Positions 11,637-25,300 of a stretch of DNA of 64,000 nt are shown in pieces. The notes beneath the pieces were generated by a model. That model was given only the letters and a program-made list of their open reading frames with translations, did no database searches and was not told where the DNA came from. Each line of letters starts with the position of its first letter. The first letter of the stretch is position 1. The DNA is from Dromaius novaehollandiae (lineage: Eukaryota > Chordata > Aves > Casuariiformes > Dromaiidae), in assembly GCF_036370855.1 (NCBI RefSeq), contig NC_088100.1:35538563-35602562 (forward strand). The letters are read 5' to 3'. The translations under genes and the position numbers were made by a program.

Positions 11637-14600
11637 GATTTTAGAAGGACCTAAAATAACCTTGACTTTTGATATTATGTGAAGATAAGAACACTTGTTT
11701 TTAGTAGATTTGGTGGTTTGGAGGGTGGTTTCTTCTTTTCTTTTTCTTTTTTTCTTTCCTAGAACTCTTCACAAAGATAGGGAAAATATTAAAAAAATCT
11801 TTATAGTTTTATGGAATGCTAATAAGTTATAATTTTTGTGGTGTTTGCTAGTCACTTTAAAGCTTTTTATGTGTTCGTGCAGTTAGCCTTTTTGGCAGGC
11901 ATTTAGATACGTATATGACCTTCTGCAGCATAGTGTACATTTCTGTTGTAGTCCAAAGAATATTTAGGTGGATCCTACAAGGATGATGCAGTTTCTTTCT
12001 CTTATTTGTTGGATTGCCTTTTGATGCATGTTCTGCCAGGCCCGTTTTCTCCTCCTCTTTTAATTTTTTCTAAAAATAGACCTGCAAGCTGTGTATTCAC
12101 TTAGTGGGACTGCATGTGCATGTTGCATCGTCACTTTATTGACCTTGTTTATTTTTTGCTGGGATCAAGCTATTTCTCAGAGACTTCAGGTTTTTGTTGA
12201 TTTCAGTAACTGATCTTCTTGTGGCAATGGTTAGAGCACTTGTATCAAGTTTCTAAGCTCTTAGGAAACAGAAAAGAACTGGACTTGTTCATCAAAGTTG
12301 TATTGAATCAGAATTGTTGGCAGGACTAAAGCATTTAGTTACAAGTGTGCAGAAGAAATAGAAGGTTTACAGGTGGTGTGATGATCTTCATCTTTAATTG
12401 TGATCCCATTACAGGATTCTTGCGTCTTCTGAGGCATCTGAAATAAGTTGTTGTCAGACCTCACGGTTCAAGTTATATGGACCTTGAGATAGTGTTTGGT
12501 TTACTTCAAGAATACTATAAATTAAATTTAGATTTTTTTTCAGCTGTTTGGAGATGCATTATGGACTTTTGAAAGTAGTGTCACATCTTCCTTTGTGTTT
12601 TCTAGTTCATTTATCCAAGAAGAAAATTTTAAGCTTTGTTTAGTGGGAATGTGCTTTTTAAATACGTTTTGTATCATATCCTGATGGTAATCTAAAACAG
12701 AATTTTTTTTATATGCTGTTTCTGTTTTGCTTTAGAGTTCTACATCTTTTTAAAGAAAAGGATTATTTCTCCCTACTAACTTAGGGAGAGGAATCTTAAA
12801 CATGAAGTTTCCTAGTCTGTTATCATGCTGTACAAGTCATGTCTTGCTCAAAAGGTCAACACCCACAGAACATGTTTTTTGCACTGCAGTAGACTAAATA
12901 GCTGCTTTTCTGAGGGCTAGAACGATCTTTCCTATTGTAAATGAAAATACAGTCTTCCAGTGATATGGCATCCGATACTAAGGATATTTGTAATATGTTA
13001 TATGCTAAATTAAATGTATACATGTTCAACACTAAAGCAGTAGTGACAGATCATATTTTGAATATACACTGTTACTGACTATACTGTTTCAGTTTAAATC
13101 CTTACTGGCTTTTCCATTTTTTCTTGCATATATTTATTTTTAAAATCTTGTATCAGATTTTTTTTAATAGGAACATTGAAAATAGATTTTTACAAGTGTT
13201 GGAAGTGAAGGGGCTTTTACATTTCTGTTAATGGGGAGCTGTAGTTTTGTTCATGTAGTCATCAGCCTATCAGTGGTTTTAAGATATTAGGGGATTCATA
13301 AACTTTTATTGAAATTGCTTTTTGCAGCTTACATCACAAACTCTTCTGTTATGGTCCTGGGTCAGTTACTGAGCTCTGTAGAAGGATAATTTATTCCTCC
13401 GTTCAAAGAATGTAGTTCTATTGTTTCCTGAATTTCTGTGGGTTTTTTTGGTTTTCAACTAAAAAATACAGAATTCGTATGAGTAATGAGTACCCACTTT
13501 GCTTACACTATCCCTTCCTTGAGATTCCTAGCTACTTTCTCAGAACAGACACTTGTGCTTAGAATCTCTAAAATATATTCCTGAATGACTTTTTAAAATG
13601 TATAAAATAGCACAGTCCATTGACTGTTTGCATCAGGTAGAAGTGGAAATTTGTGTAATTTCAGTCAAAGCTGCGTATCTTTCATTTTTTTCCCTCTATT
13701 AGTCTTGATTCCTTTATGAATCCCTGTGGGAGGGAAAAGGGTAAACAAAGGCTACTTTATGTTATTGGCATATTTACTGAGTGACCATGCTGATTTAGTT
13801 TTAATAAGAAGGTAGAAGGAAGGGAGAGGGAAACTAGCAGGAAGAGAAGAAATAGTTTGAGATAAGCTACTTCTTGACAAACATTTGAAAGTTGAGAGAT
13901 GATGCCAAGGCAGGAAGAGGCCTGGGAGCTGAGAGGATGAAAAGCACCCTGACAGATTTAAAAGGGAACACTTGAAGAATGGTGCTGAGACACAAATGCT
14001 ATTTTGTCTGTTTGAAGATGAGAGGTTAGCATCAAGGTTGTCCTTCTTACCATGCACAGATTGGGCTTTAAAATCATGTTTTCCTCCACGATTGAAAATG
14101 CATTATTAGGACTGCTGTCCTAATGATATATCCCTATCCATGATATATCCCTAGTCACTGACTGCTGAGGGGAAGAACTGGAGGGACCTGACATCAGTTC
14201 TATCTGCAGTCTAACAATGGTTGAAAGACCAAGAGGCATAACAATTTGGTCTGAGCATTTCACCTCAAGACAGGTAAAGATTTTGGAGTGACATCTGAAA
14301 GTGTACTAAGCTGTAGTTAGTTGTAATTAATGTAAGTTAATTGTCTCGTGTTTTCCTGGGACTTAATGTGTTCTCTATAGCAGTCTCTCTTATTTTCATC
14401 AGTCTTCTTTTTAACTGATGATTGTCAAATAATTTTGAGAGAACCCAGGTAAGACAGGAGCCTTCTAAAAAGATTTGTCATTTTGTCTACTGTACATATT
14501 TTACAGAGAAATTTAAACTGACAAGATTATCTGTGCATGAGGGCTGTGTGGTTTGATTTTGTTTGGTTTTGATCAGTTGTTCCATTTTAAATTCATAATC

Positions 14601-15717
14601 TACCTTCGTCATGAAAAACTTTTCATATGCAAACAAAGCCATAACTGGTATTCCCTGATCTGACAGTGAGGTAAGGACATCTATGATATAACTACTTAAA
14701 AACAGCAGAGCCCCCAGTCCTCACTCCCACCCTTAACTAGATTTAATTTAACTGTTTTCAGGCCTTCGTTTAAGGAAAACTTGGGTAAGTATAACCTACC
14801 TGAGTATGCAGAAGACCCAAGTTAAATAGTAGGCATGCTTGCAGGAAAAAGAGTTCTGTGTTGTGAGAAGTTAGCCTTGTGATGATAATCAGCGTTTAAA
14901 TGAACTTTGGTTGGTATGGGGGACAAAGGCCGTTCATTTTTGTATCTCAGATCTTAGCACTCTTCAAGCTACTACTTTCAAAAAAGATTTATTTTCTTTT
15001 CTGCCACATGCACACTTCCTTTAAATGTCTCCTGTATGTTTGTGGACTATGTTTAACTTCCAGTGTAAGCTAAAAGCTTGTACTAAAATACTGGGAACCT
15101 AGAAAAGCTACAGAGCTTTCTGTGTCATTGCACTTCTGTTAAGGTCTTCACGTATTGTTCCAGACTAACAAGAAGAAAGGGTAGCAGAATAATGAAGAGG
15201 GTGTTTTTGTTTTTTTAAAAGATCTTACTCTAGCTGAGGGAGGATTTCCTCTTTTTCATGTACTAAATCTCTCCTTAAAGGGCCCCTGCCCAACTGGAAT
15301 GGGAATGGCTCAGTGTGAAGCTCTGGTGCTTCAGACTATGGTGAGTCATATATAGGATGCAGGCCTTGGTTCTGTGATAATCTTTGTGTTGTGGGATGCA
15401 GTGGCAGTCAGATTCTGACCCAGATATGCATTGATGACATTTACTTGGAGTTCATCAGAGCATACACTATCGTAAGTACTCCAGTATATGCTGTTAGTAT
15501 GTCACCTACATTTACATCTCAGGTTGCATAATGTCTTACCCATCATTCATCTGCCTGGATCACTCTGAGATTCAGGCTGCAGTGGAAGTATGGTCTGAGC
15601 TTCAGTAACTCAGGTGGAGATATTTGTGGGTGGCTCCCTATGAATCAGACTTCTGTTTTCAGGATCAGCTACTGCCCTTAAAGAAGCCTAACACAGATGC
15701 TATTCCCAGGACACCTG

Positions 15718-15896
15718 TTTTTTCTCTTTTCTTTTCTCTTTTCTTTTCTCTTTTCTTTTCTCTTTTCTTTTCTCTTTTCTTTTCTCTTTTCTTTTCTCTT
15801 TTCTTTTCTCTTTTCTTTTCTCTTTTCTTTTCTCTTTTCTTTTCTCTTTTCTTTTCTCTTTTCTTTTCTCTTTTCTTTTCTCTTTTCTTTTCTCTT
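15718..15896. repeat. Near-perfect 12-bp polypyrimidine tandem array (about 15 units)
   Basis: About 179 bp made of the unit CTCTTTTCTTTT repeated some 15 times with no interruptions that I can see. The + strand is pure pyrimidine and the - strand pure purine. Because 12 is a multiple of 3, all frames stay open, which explains the Ser-Leu-Phe-Phe and Lys/Arg/Glu repeats in translated frames; these are not proteins. Long mirror-symmetric homopurine-homopyrimidine DNA can form intramolecular triplex (H-DNA). The lack of decay suggests a young and length-variable locus. Confidence 0.95.
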
Positions 15897-17274
15897 CCCC
15901 TGCTAATTCCAGGATATCCTGCGTTTTGTGTTTCACCGCTTCCTGGAAACTAGCAAGATTTGTGTGGTGTCAGTCCTACAAATGAGGATGCAGCCTTGCA
16001 ATCTCCCTGCTCATCATGAACTGTGTATAGCAAGATAGATTGCAAATGGAGTTTGTACAAATGCAGCAAGTAAAACTGGCTGCATCGCTATGTATTTTTC
16101 TGATGATGAGAGAGATACTAGCTTTTGTTTCACTTGATAACTAGGCTTGGTGTCTAGTCAGGATGGTAGTTACTGGTATTGGAGAGACACATGGTAGGAT
16201 ATCTGGCAGAGAGAGAATTTAAGAGTTAAAAGAGGACTTTCATCAAAATCTACATTTTTTCTACTCTGCCTTCTCTTGCTGAGGAGGATTACCCGTGTGA
16301 AAATACCAGCATGTGCTGAATTGGGAATGGCTGTAATTACTTGGAAGCTGTCAATCTACAATTCCCCCTGCTTGTCAGCCTGAGGTTGGGAGGGTGACAT
16401 GCAGGTGACATTTACTATGTGGAACAGTCTTATCACAGAAGGCTTTGTTCACATGGGCCCAGCATGGCCCAGGAAGCCCTTCAGTAGAAAGTGCTTGCTC
16501 CCCATCTGAATCAACAATAAGGAGTACCTTTGGTTGTTACCGGATGTTGTGGGTTGCTGCTCTGTTGGTGACTCCTCTGGCTGATTACAGCAATCCTTGC
16601 ACTGGATGATATAGCAGTGGTCTTGTCAATAGAAGCATCTCTTCACCAAGCTAAGAGTATCCTAGCAAAGCAACCCCATGCCTTTTGTTGCCCAAAATGC
16701 ATGTGAATTCACTAAAATCCTAGATTGAAGCAGCAACCTGTTGTCTTGTTTTGGGAAACATGGGATGGGGAATAGTGATTTGTTGTATTGAACTGAAGAT
16801 CTATTCTACAAGATAATTTTAGCCAAAGGTTAATATATAAGAGGGAAGCAGTTTAGCTTAAATGGGTCTGAGAATAGAAGGGAAATAAGTGCCAGAGGTA
16901 AAAAGTTACCAGTGCTGGTGTTGACCAGGGGTGATGTGGGCAGAAGCAGCCATGTGGTCAAGGTAAGGAAAGCACAGTTTGGTACAGTGGCTGTGCAGAG
17001 TTGTGGGCATGCTGAACGAAGCAAGGTGGGAAGGTGTGATTTATCTACCAAGCAGAACCCAGCTTGCCAGGTGAGATCATGCAGAACACATGACCAGCAC
17101 AAAATGCGGAGCTACTGGCATGGTGTGCTTCCCCTAAACCAAAAGCAGTCAAGAGCATTTCAAGGAGTTTTTCTTACCTGGAATAGTGTCAGTCTTCATA
17201 GTTTTCTAGAATGTGGCCCATTCTGCTGTCATATTTTCTCTCAAATACCTTTAGTGATCCTGCCATTTCTTTCC

Positions 17275-17364
17275 TTTTTTTTTTTTTTTTTTTTTTTTTG
17301 ACTAACTCCCTGGTTTTAACTGTAAATCTGAGTTGCTCTTTAGAGTTAAAAAAAAAAAAAAAAA
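17275..17364. repeat. T25 and A17 homopolymer pair
   Basis: T25 (17275-17299) is followed 48 bp later by A17 (17348-17364). The two could pair as an A:U stem in the pre-mRNA of intron 1. Each may be an ordinary mononucleotide repeat. Confidence 0.8.
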
Positions 17365-18218
17365 CAACCTGTAGCTAGGAGAAGAGAGAAACTACGGAAT
17401 GCTTAGAGGAAGGGGGAAGATGAAAGCCAAAGAAGATTAAAATCATTCAAAATAATAAAGGCCTCTCTTTTATTGTACTCTTATGGTAGAAGAACAGCTC
17501 AGATGGAGAATCAGTCCTCTGTCCCATTCATCCCTTCTTCCCTTATGTTTTTCAGTAGAAGAATTAATTCAAAAGAGTCATAGCAATAAGTTACAGGTAG
17601 GCTGTCACAGTTATTAGAGCACTTCCTGGGTGGTTCCGTGTTCCTGCCTGAAGCACACCCCTCTCTTGTTATGATTTACTGTGGTGTTATTACAGGGCAC
17701 AGTCTATATATGTTTCCAGAATGATGTTGAAATGCTAAATGCTGCTGTATCAGAAGAGGATCATCACACAGCACAGGTTGCTGGATGTATGAAGAAATAA
17801 ATTAAATTTCAGCGTCTAGTAAGAGTTTAATGAATTTCATAGAGTAGAAGCTGAAAAAGCAATTTATTTTTGAAGAGCCTTAGAGTTACACTTTTACTTC
17901 TCTGTTGTATGCTTAAATTTGAACTTCAGCAAATTTTGCTAACTTTACTAACTCATCTTTTCTTCACTTTTAACTGAAAAATATTTACTATCTTTCAACA
18001 GATCAGATGCAATGGTACTTTTCCTTAAGCAGAAGAGAATGTGTATGCTTCACAGGTCGTAACAGTGAGAGTTTGTCCAGCATGACTCCCCCGATTTCCC
18101 CCTTGTCTGGGAGAGGATTATAGGAAAAGACTATCGCTGATCGTGCAGGCATTTGAGAAGGGTGCTGATTATTTTCTGTTTTTCCATGTTGCCAAATTCT
18201 TCAAGTTAATCAAGAAGC

Positions 18219-18240
18219 ATATATATATAATATATATATT
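18219..18240. repeat. AT microsatellite
   Basis: An alternating AT run with one AA interruption. It is self-complementary and likely to be polymorphic. Confidence 0.75.
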
Positions 18241-21200
18241 TAATTTGTCATGGTAAACCATTATAGCTAGTGAGCTCTTTTTATTAGTTATCCAAATAAA
18301 GCAGAAAATCTGGAAGATGTGAATTTACTTTTAACAGAGTATTAATATTGGAATGCTATGTCAGGTTAATTGTTACTAATTTTCATTCTGTGTAGTGGGA
18401 AAAAGATACTAGCTGCTTTTGTTTTTTGGGGATGCTGTGGAAGTTAAATACAGTCTTTTGAACTATAATCTAGTGCTCCTTTTAAGTATCCTCTTTTTTT
18501 TAATACAAATAATAAGATAATTCTTTAGGCCTGTGTGTCCTTTAACCAGTAAAGGGAAACATGTACCTTCCTGTAATTGAAAGTATGTATGCTATTGTGG
18601 AGGGTGGAACATGAGTTTTAGTAAAGAGAGGTGGAGTCACCAGTAGCATGGTGTGGTGAGAATACTTCATTCATCTGTTGATGTATTTTGCAAAATGAGT
18701 CTGGTGTGTCTTTTTTCTAATTATTATTTTCTAATTCAGTGGATTGAGAGTTGTATTTGTTATTGGACTATTTTGTTCTGTCATCTTGCTCTTTTCAAAC
18801 TTAATTGTTCTTCAGTTCCTGCCTCAAGACATACTAAAGTTTTGTATGGGTCTCCTGAACCTGAATGAACTGTGCGTATCTATTGTATTGTCTGTCTGAG
18901 CGCCAAACAAAGGAACTCATCTTTTCCGAGTTCCTGAGGAAGTGTCTGGTTAGAATTAACTGTCTGAGTCCTTCATAGTACTGTTATATTAATTTCTATT
19001 CTATGCATATTGTTTTTTCTTTCACGTTATGTGTTGTGAGTCTTTCCTATGGTGATCTCAGAAGATCTCTAGTGATAAAATGCTGTAAGACAATTATACC
19101 TATAAGCTTTTAGTTTTCTAGTTCCCATGCATAATTCAAAAATGAAAACTACTCTGAGGAGAGTTTTTTACTCCAGAGAAGAAGTGGCTCTGGAGATCTA
19201 TGAGGAATTTGGTATTAAAAGAACCCCAAGAACATGCTCAGATACTACAGCAGTGTGAAGAAGCATCCATCACAAAAAGAGATTTGAAATATTTCTGTTC
19301 ACAGAAAGGAGCCGAGTTGGTTGTATTTGTGCAGAATTTCCTGATTACTGTAATTTGAACTCTTGTGGAGCTCAAATTTTGGATGAGACTACAAGGAAAA
19401 TATATGCATGTGTGCATGTGTAATACATGAGATATTTGCTGGAATATGGGAATGGTCAAGACCTACATATTGGAGTCCCACACAGAGTGTTTGAGTCAGC
19501 TTAAGTTGGAATACTGTAGAAGGGAAGCCCGTAAAACCAAAGAGGTTACTTGTAGTAGCCTGTGCAAAGAAATCATCAGATTGTTTTCTTGAAGGTTCAT
19601 TGATGATAAGCCCCAAAAGATTGCAAAGGCATCCCCTCCATAAACTACAGGCTCTTTTGATTCTTTGAGTTTGGGTTAGAATGATATTTTTCATTCTTTA
19701 AAAACTAGGAGGATATTGGCTTTGTGAGGGGAGGAAAAAAAAATCATGGACTCTTTCACGTTCTTCTCTTGTTTGGCAGCCAGCAGTGAGGTCTTGCTTG
19801 TAATCACAAATGTATTGAATGCTGCTACCATCAGAATTTTTTTGTGTGACTTCTTGAACTTTTAGAACTTTTGTTTGACTGTTGAAGTTTCTGGGTAGTT
19901 GCAATGTCTGCAAACGCTGACATTAGTCAGGAATTGACTCTCGTGTGTTTCTGGCAAAAGGCATTAGCACATATCTGTTCAGTGGGTCTGTATATGTGCT
20001 TAAAATAAATAAAAAGACAGCTGCTTTGCAGACTGGGTGTGATGTCTTGTGAACTAGAGATAGAAAGATATTGAGCTAGGAAGAAAAAAAATCTAGTGCT
20101 ACTTTGAAGTAATTCTACAAAATATTTCCCAATGATTCATTACCTTTGGTCTTTAAAAACTGTCTTATTTCTAGCCTGTTTTTGTGGCCTCAGTTTACAG
20201 TGATTGTATTATAGCTTTGTCTGCTAGAATGAATAATTCTGTAGCCTGTTTTCTATGTAAATACTATATATATTTAAACTGTGATCAAGTGGTCCTTATC
20301 TTTTCTCTTATACAAAGTGTTTAGAACTGTATGGAATTTTCTATTTAGCTGGTGCTGAACATATAGGAAAAATGTGAAGTTGTGCAAGAAGAAAAAGCAT
20401 CGCTTTGGCCTTGGAGGAACAAGGGGAAGTGTCTTCAAGCTTAGAAATTAATAATGTGTTTTTAAGCTGGAAGGGTTCTGAAACTATTCAGTTAGTACAT
20501 TGCGCTGAAATTGGAGGAAGGCTTTAAAGGTGCTATTCTTGATTACAGAAGGTGTTTGAATTAAAGGAAAAAAAGTATAAGAAGATTTAAGTTTCTTCAA
20601 AGCATGCTTACGAATTATTTCACGTTATCCTCTTCTCTAATTGATTAACTGGATAATAGGTTTAAATGTACCAAATAACAAAACCCATGGGTTTTATAGC
20701 AACTGATCTAAATTGATCTAATTAAGTTTGTTTTTTTCTTCTTGTGTCACCTGGGTGAATCCTAATGATGTATAGCAGGTTGAATTAAATTGGGTTGTGC
20801 CAGTTTCCTGGGGATGGTGTTGAGAAAATTAGGAATTTCCTCACAAAAGTTAATTGGAGGGGGGAGGGGAAAGGACTAAGTGGAAATGGCAGTTCAGTGC
20901 ATTACTGTTCCACTTACACCTAGTCCACCCAGCCCATTTAGGAAATTTCGTTTCATTGGCTTTCTTGATAGTCTGAATGTCCATTTTATCCACTTGATCA
21001 TGTGCAGACATGTAGCTGATACATGGTGTGAACCCATGAAATAAGCTTTTTTCATTACTATATAACAATGATTCAGTCTTTTGGATTTCTGGACCTCCTG
21101 AAGTTTCTACTGGGGAGCTGGAATCTGTTAGAAATCACACATGCATGGGTTGTTTGGAGTATTGATTTTCTTAATCCCCTTTTGTGGACTGCCAAACCAA

Positions 21201-22295
21201 CAGTTAAAAATAACTATTCTAGAAGAATGTTATTTCAATCCTAAAGGTATATTAGCCAAATCTCTGTGATCCACATAAAGCATCTGAGTTCTACATTTGA
21301 GAAGTTTAATTTCAACCATCCTTGACCCCAGATAGCTCAAAGAAATGCTAGTGACCAGTTCCAAAATATCTGCCAATAGAGTTTCTTATATTTTTCCCTT
21401 TTTTCCTTTGTTTTGAAAAACACAAGAACAAAATGTGTAGTTGCTTTGTAAACACTATGTGCACATTCTTCTCTTTGAAAAGTTTAAAAATGCATCTTCA
21501 TTCTCTGAAGATAAAATTTATGGTTTTCTGGATTGGCTGTGAACATGTGAACTGAAGCTGGACCCAGATAATTCAGACCATTCTTGTACATATTTTGCAA
21601 AGTGTTACAGATGACATCAACAGAGGGAGATATGGAAAATTACTGACTTTTCAGAAATACTGAACAAAATCTCTCAAAGCTGTTGGAAAGCCGTTAGGTT
21701 TAGAAAGGTTTGAGTTTTTAACCCGAATCTTAATATAACTTTAATTATCGTGTCAGATATTCTTCATGTTTCTGTATCAAAAATTTTGGTGTTAAAGGAA
21801 ACTTTCATTTCTATTAAATAAATGAAAATATATGTTAAAAATTAATAGAGCAAGTCTGCTTGAACTTTCACATACAAAACAGTTACTCGGTCTATATTCA
21901 TTCTCTTCAACTGTGTCCTTCACACCCTTCGCTTACAGTATGATTGTACAAGGCATGGTGAATCAATGTACCAACTTGCTGCTGCCCAAAGGAGGAGTTT
22001 CTGCTCTCATCCTCTCCTTTTCCTGGATATACTTACTACTTCTTATCTTGTGCTGTCCACAGAGCTCATCCAGCTTTTTTGAGCTGGGAGGAATCATTAA
22101 AATGAGTTAAACCTTCCACTTCAGGGGAGGTGCTTCTCTGCCATTTTTAGTGCATTGAATTGGCTTACCAGAGACTCCGGCAGACTGTCTGGCAGACTCT
22201 GGAGCTGATACTGGGTAAGGGGAGAGGAGGGGACCAAGAAACAGGAAGAATGACTTTTGTCCTTGGGGCAGTGAGCTATTAAGTTACTTTACCTG

Positions 22296-22313
22296 TTTTT
22301 TTTTTTTTTTTTT
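22296..22313. repeat. T18 homopolymer
   Basis: An uninterrupted run of 18 T in intron 1, with no retroelement body recognisable beside it. Confidence 0.85.
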
Positions 22314-25300
22314 AAACTCTTCCCTAAGTCACAAAATATCCAGGGTATGTCTTGATATTTTCTTAGCTGATTGTGAGATAGAGCATAACTTAGTGAGTAA
22401 GGGGGTTGAGTTGTGCTAGGGGGGAGCGGGAAGAGTTTTATCTGTTTTTTATGGCAGTATCTGTATTTTGTGGGGAAGTGTAACAACGTACTGATCTTGT
22501 ATTTGGGACTTTCAGATTTGCATGTGTAAACTTCACTGGCTTTCTCCTCAGGGTGGTTGTTTTTAGTAAAGTATATAGGTCTGATGTCTTCCAGTGTGTG
22601 TTTAAAATAGTCTGGATTTATGTTTTATTACTTATTATCCATAAATGACATAAAAATTTAGTTCTTATAATGAGATTGAAGAGTATGAGTGGAAATCTTG
22701 AGACATGTTTATAACTGTTAAACTGCAAATGTTAACTATGCTTCTGCACTTAATGCACTCTTTCCAGTCTCCCTGGGTTCAACCAGTAGTGGAAAGATTA
22801 ATCTCTTCAGGGGAGAGAAATCTGTACCCTGTTTTAGACAAAACATGATGATTAAAGCTATTTGTAAGCTGAACAAGCACAAGCTTTTGTTCAGAAAAAC
22901 TAAGCTAAACAGAGAGTTAAGTTAGAACAGAAAGAACAGAACTTACTTGCATTCCTGTTGCTGCTACTGCCAGGTTGCCAGTTCACATCATCTAATGGAG
23001 AGCTAACTGTAAGCTTCCAGCTGAGCATATAAGTGATATTTTGCTTTAAAATCTGCTGTCTCATGAGACAGTACTGTCTGCTGGATTGCAGGGCAGAGTT
23101 CCACTGCAGGGCTTTACTTCCGCGGTGGTGGTAATGGCTGGTCACCAGGCTGGCAGGAGCAGTGATTTCCCATGTGATAGGCTTACATCTGCCCGATGTC
23201 TGCTCTCACTGTAAAACCCAGCAGGATATGAACTGCTGGATAGTCTTGGGGTAATTTAGAGAGCACTAAAGATAATTTTAATCACACTTTGTTTTTAAAG
23301 AGCAGGAGAACAGGATCACAACACTTACATAAGGTCCGAAGGGGAAAACTCAGTTTGGCTAGTGTTTGAATTCTGTTTTTTAGAAGAAGCATGCATTTAA
23401 AGTACTGAATTTTGGAGGTCTGAGGCAAAATGCTTCTGTTAGAGTAGAGATGGTTTGTCCACAGTTAGGGAACAAGTAAGAATGGCTTAGACTTACAGTT
23501 AAAAAAAAAAAAGTTTTGAGAAGTTGTCTTTCCATTATTTTAAGGCCTTTCTTGCTGCTGAGGTAGTGCTATATAATCTTCTAGTATAGTATTCAAAAAT
23601 AAAACTTAGATTAACATTAAGATAAAGTTGAAAATAAAATCCAGATGAATAAAGGGGAAGAAATGCTTAACCTGGCCTGTGACTATATTAGAGCAGCAAT
23701 CTACAGTTTTTGTCTTTTCCAATGCCAGGAGCCATTAGCAGCTGGATAAGAATGATTATGGGTGTTTCTGCATTAGTGTTGTAGTTCAGCTGAGGAGCTT
23801 GGTCTTGAGGTGAACCTCTGCACCTACTTGTCTGCACTTACTGTACTTTGGTTCCCAGCACACAAACTCATTTCCTTTTGGATGAAACTAAACTGGAAGA
23901 TGCTGTTTAGAAGCACATCTAATACTTTCCAACTCTGAATTCTTACTCAGTCTGTGGGACCGGACTATACCTCCTAAAACTGCTTGGTACTGACTAGAAT
24001 TAGTAAAACCTTCAAAATGCATGTACTATGGGTACTTTACCATCAGCACTGCTCTCTCGCTCTGCAAATTTGCTCCTGTTGTACTGGGCTATTTGCTAAC
24101 ATAGACATCCATTGAAGGTTAAAACTTACCTTTTGCAGTTAAATATGTCAGGAGAGATGATGACTTGAAAAAAGTCTGTATATAATATGTCCTGCATTTC
24201 TGAAATTTGTCCTTTTATTGAAGTTGTGGATATTACTAAAAAATAAACAATTTGTAAAAAATATCTAAAATCAACTGTACAGTGCTTCTGTGAGACTTTG
24301 ATCTTTAAAGCATAATTATTTATTCTGCCCTAAAATACATGCAGTTTAATTCAAAATATTTTAGGAAGGGCTGTAAAGCAACAAAATGGAAGAAAGGTGT
24401 CACTTGTAGTTGAAAATGAATTTTTTTTTCCTGAGGTAAAAAAGATCCTACTCCCATTGCCTTTTCCTGCCATCTCTCTAAGAAAAAAGAAAAATAAAAA
24501 AAGGAAAGGTTCAGTTCTGGGGTATTTGTTAAAGGAAAGCAAATGAAGCAGAGACAAAATATTCACGTAATCGAAGGAGGGAAAAGGAAAAAGTGTTGAT
24601 GGTGACTGCAGTATCTTTTCATTTAATAGAAATACAGTTTGATTCCGTTTTCTGAACTTCGATTCACAGCCCCACACCGCCGCTTTTGAGAGTGTCTAAC
24701 CACCAGGTTATCGTAGGATGTATGCGTCTCAGACATACCGGTTGGCGCTATTCTACTTGATGTCCAAATTAAGACTGCATGGAGGCAGGACTTTTACCTT
24801 GGTGTCACATTTCTTAAAAGAGTTTCCTAGCCTCTGGAGGTGTGCTCTTTGTTTCAGACTATGCAAGTATTTTGTACAAAGGCTCACATGTCGTAGTTAA
24901 GTGCTCTAATCTTTGTGCTGTAAAGTCAAATTGGGAGAGGCACCATTACTGTGATTGTTCGCTCAATTACTCAGCAGGTTTTGATCGTAAAAACACTTAA
25001 ACCGTATTTTGTTGCTGAATTTACAACCTGACTAAAAGTTTACCTTGAGTCTACCCACAGCTTTCTTGCCAAAATAAATAGGCTGTTCTTAATATGTGAC
25101 CTTAGTGGTTTGCCCTCAGCCTAAGCTTTCTTACAGAATTTATTATTACATTTAAGAGTTGCTCTTAATAGTCATAATTTTGTATATGTTATTTTCAGCT
25201 TGCTTTCACACCAGATTTATTGGGATCACATGTGTCTTTGATCACTGCGCTTCAGTAGAATACTCATGCATGTGAAGAGACAGTGCTTTCATAGTACAGC

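Noticed and set aside
15718..15896. CRISPR-like array
   Set aside because: The units are contiguous with no spacers, in a vertebrate intron. It is a minisatellite.
15624..15953. Open frames encoding Ser-Leu-Phe-Phe or Lys/Arg/Glu repeats
   Set aside because: They arise only because a 12-bp pyrimidine repeat unit is a multiple of three and lacks stops in every frame.
16912..17301. 129-codon frame in intron 1 ending in poly-Phe
   Set aside because: It runs into the T25 tract and has no domain or conserved motif that I recognise.
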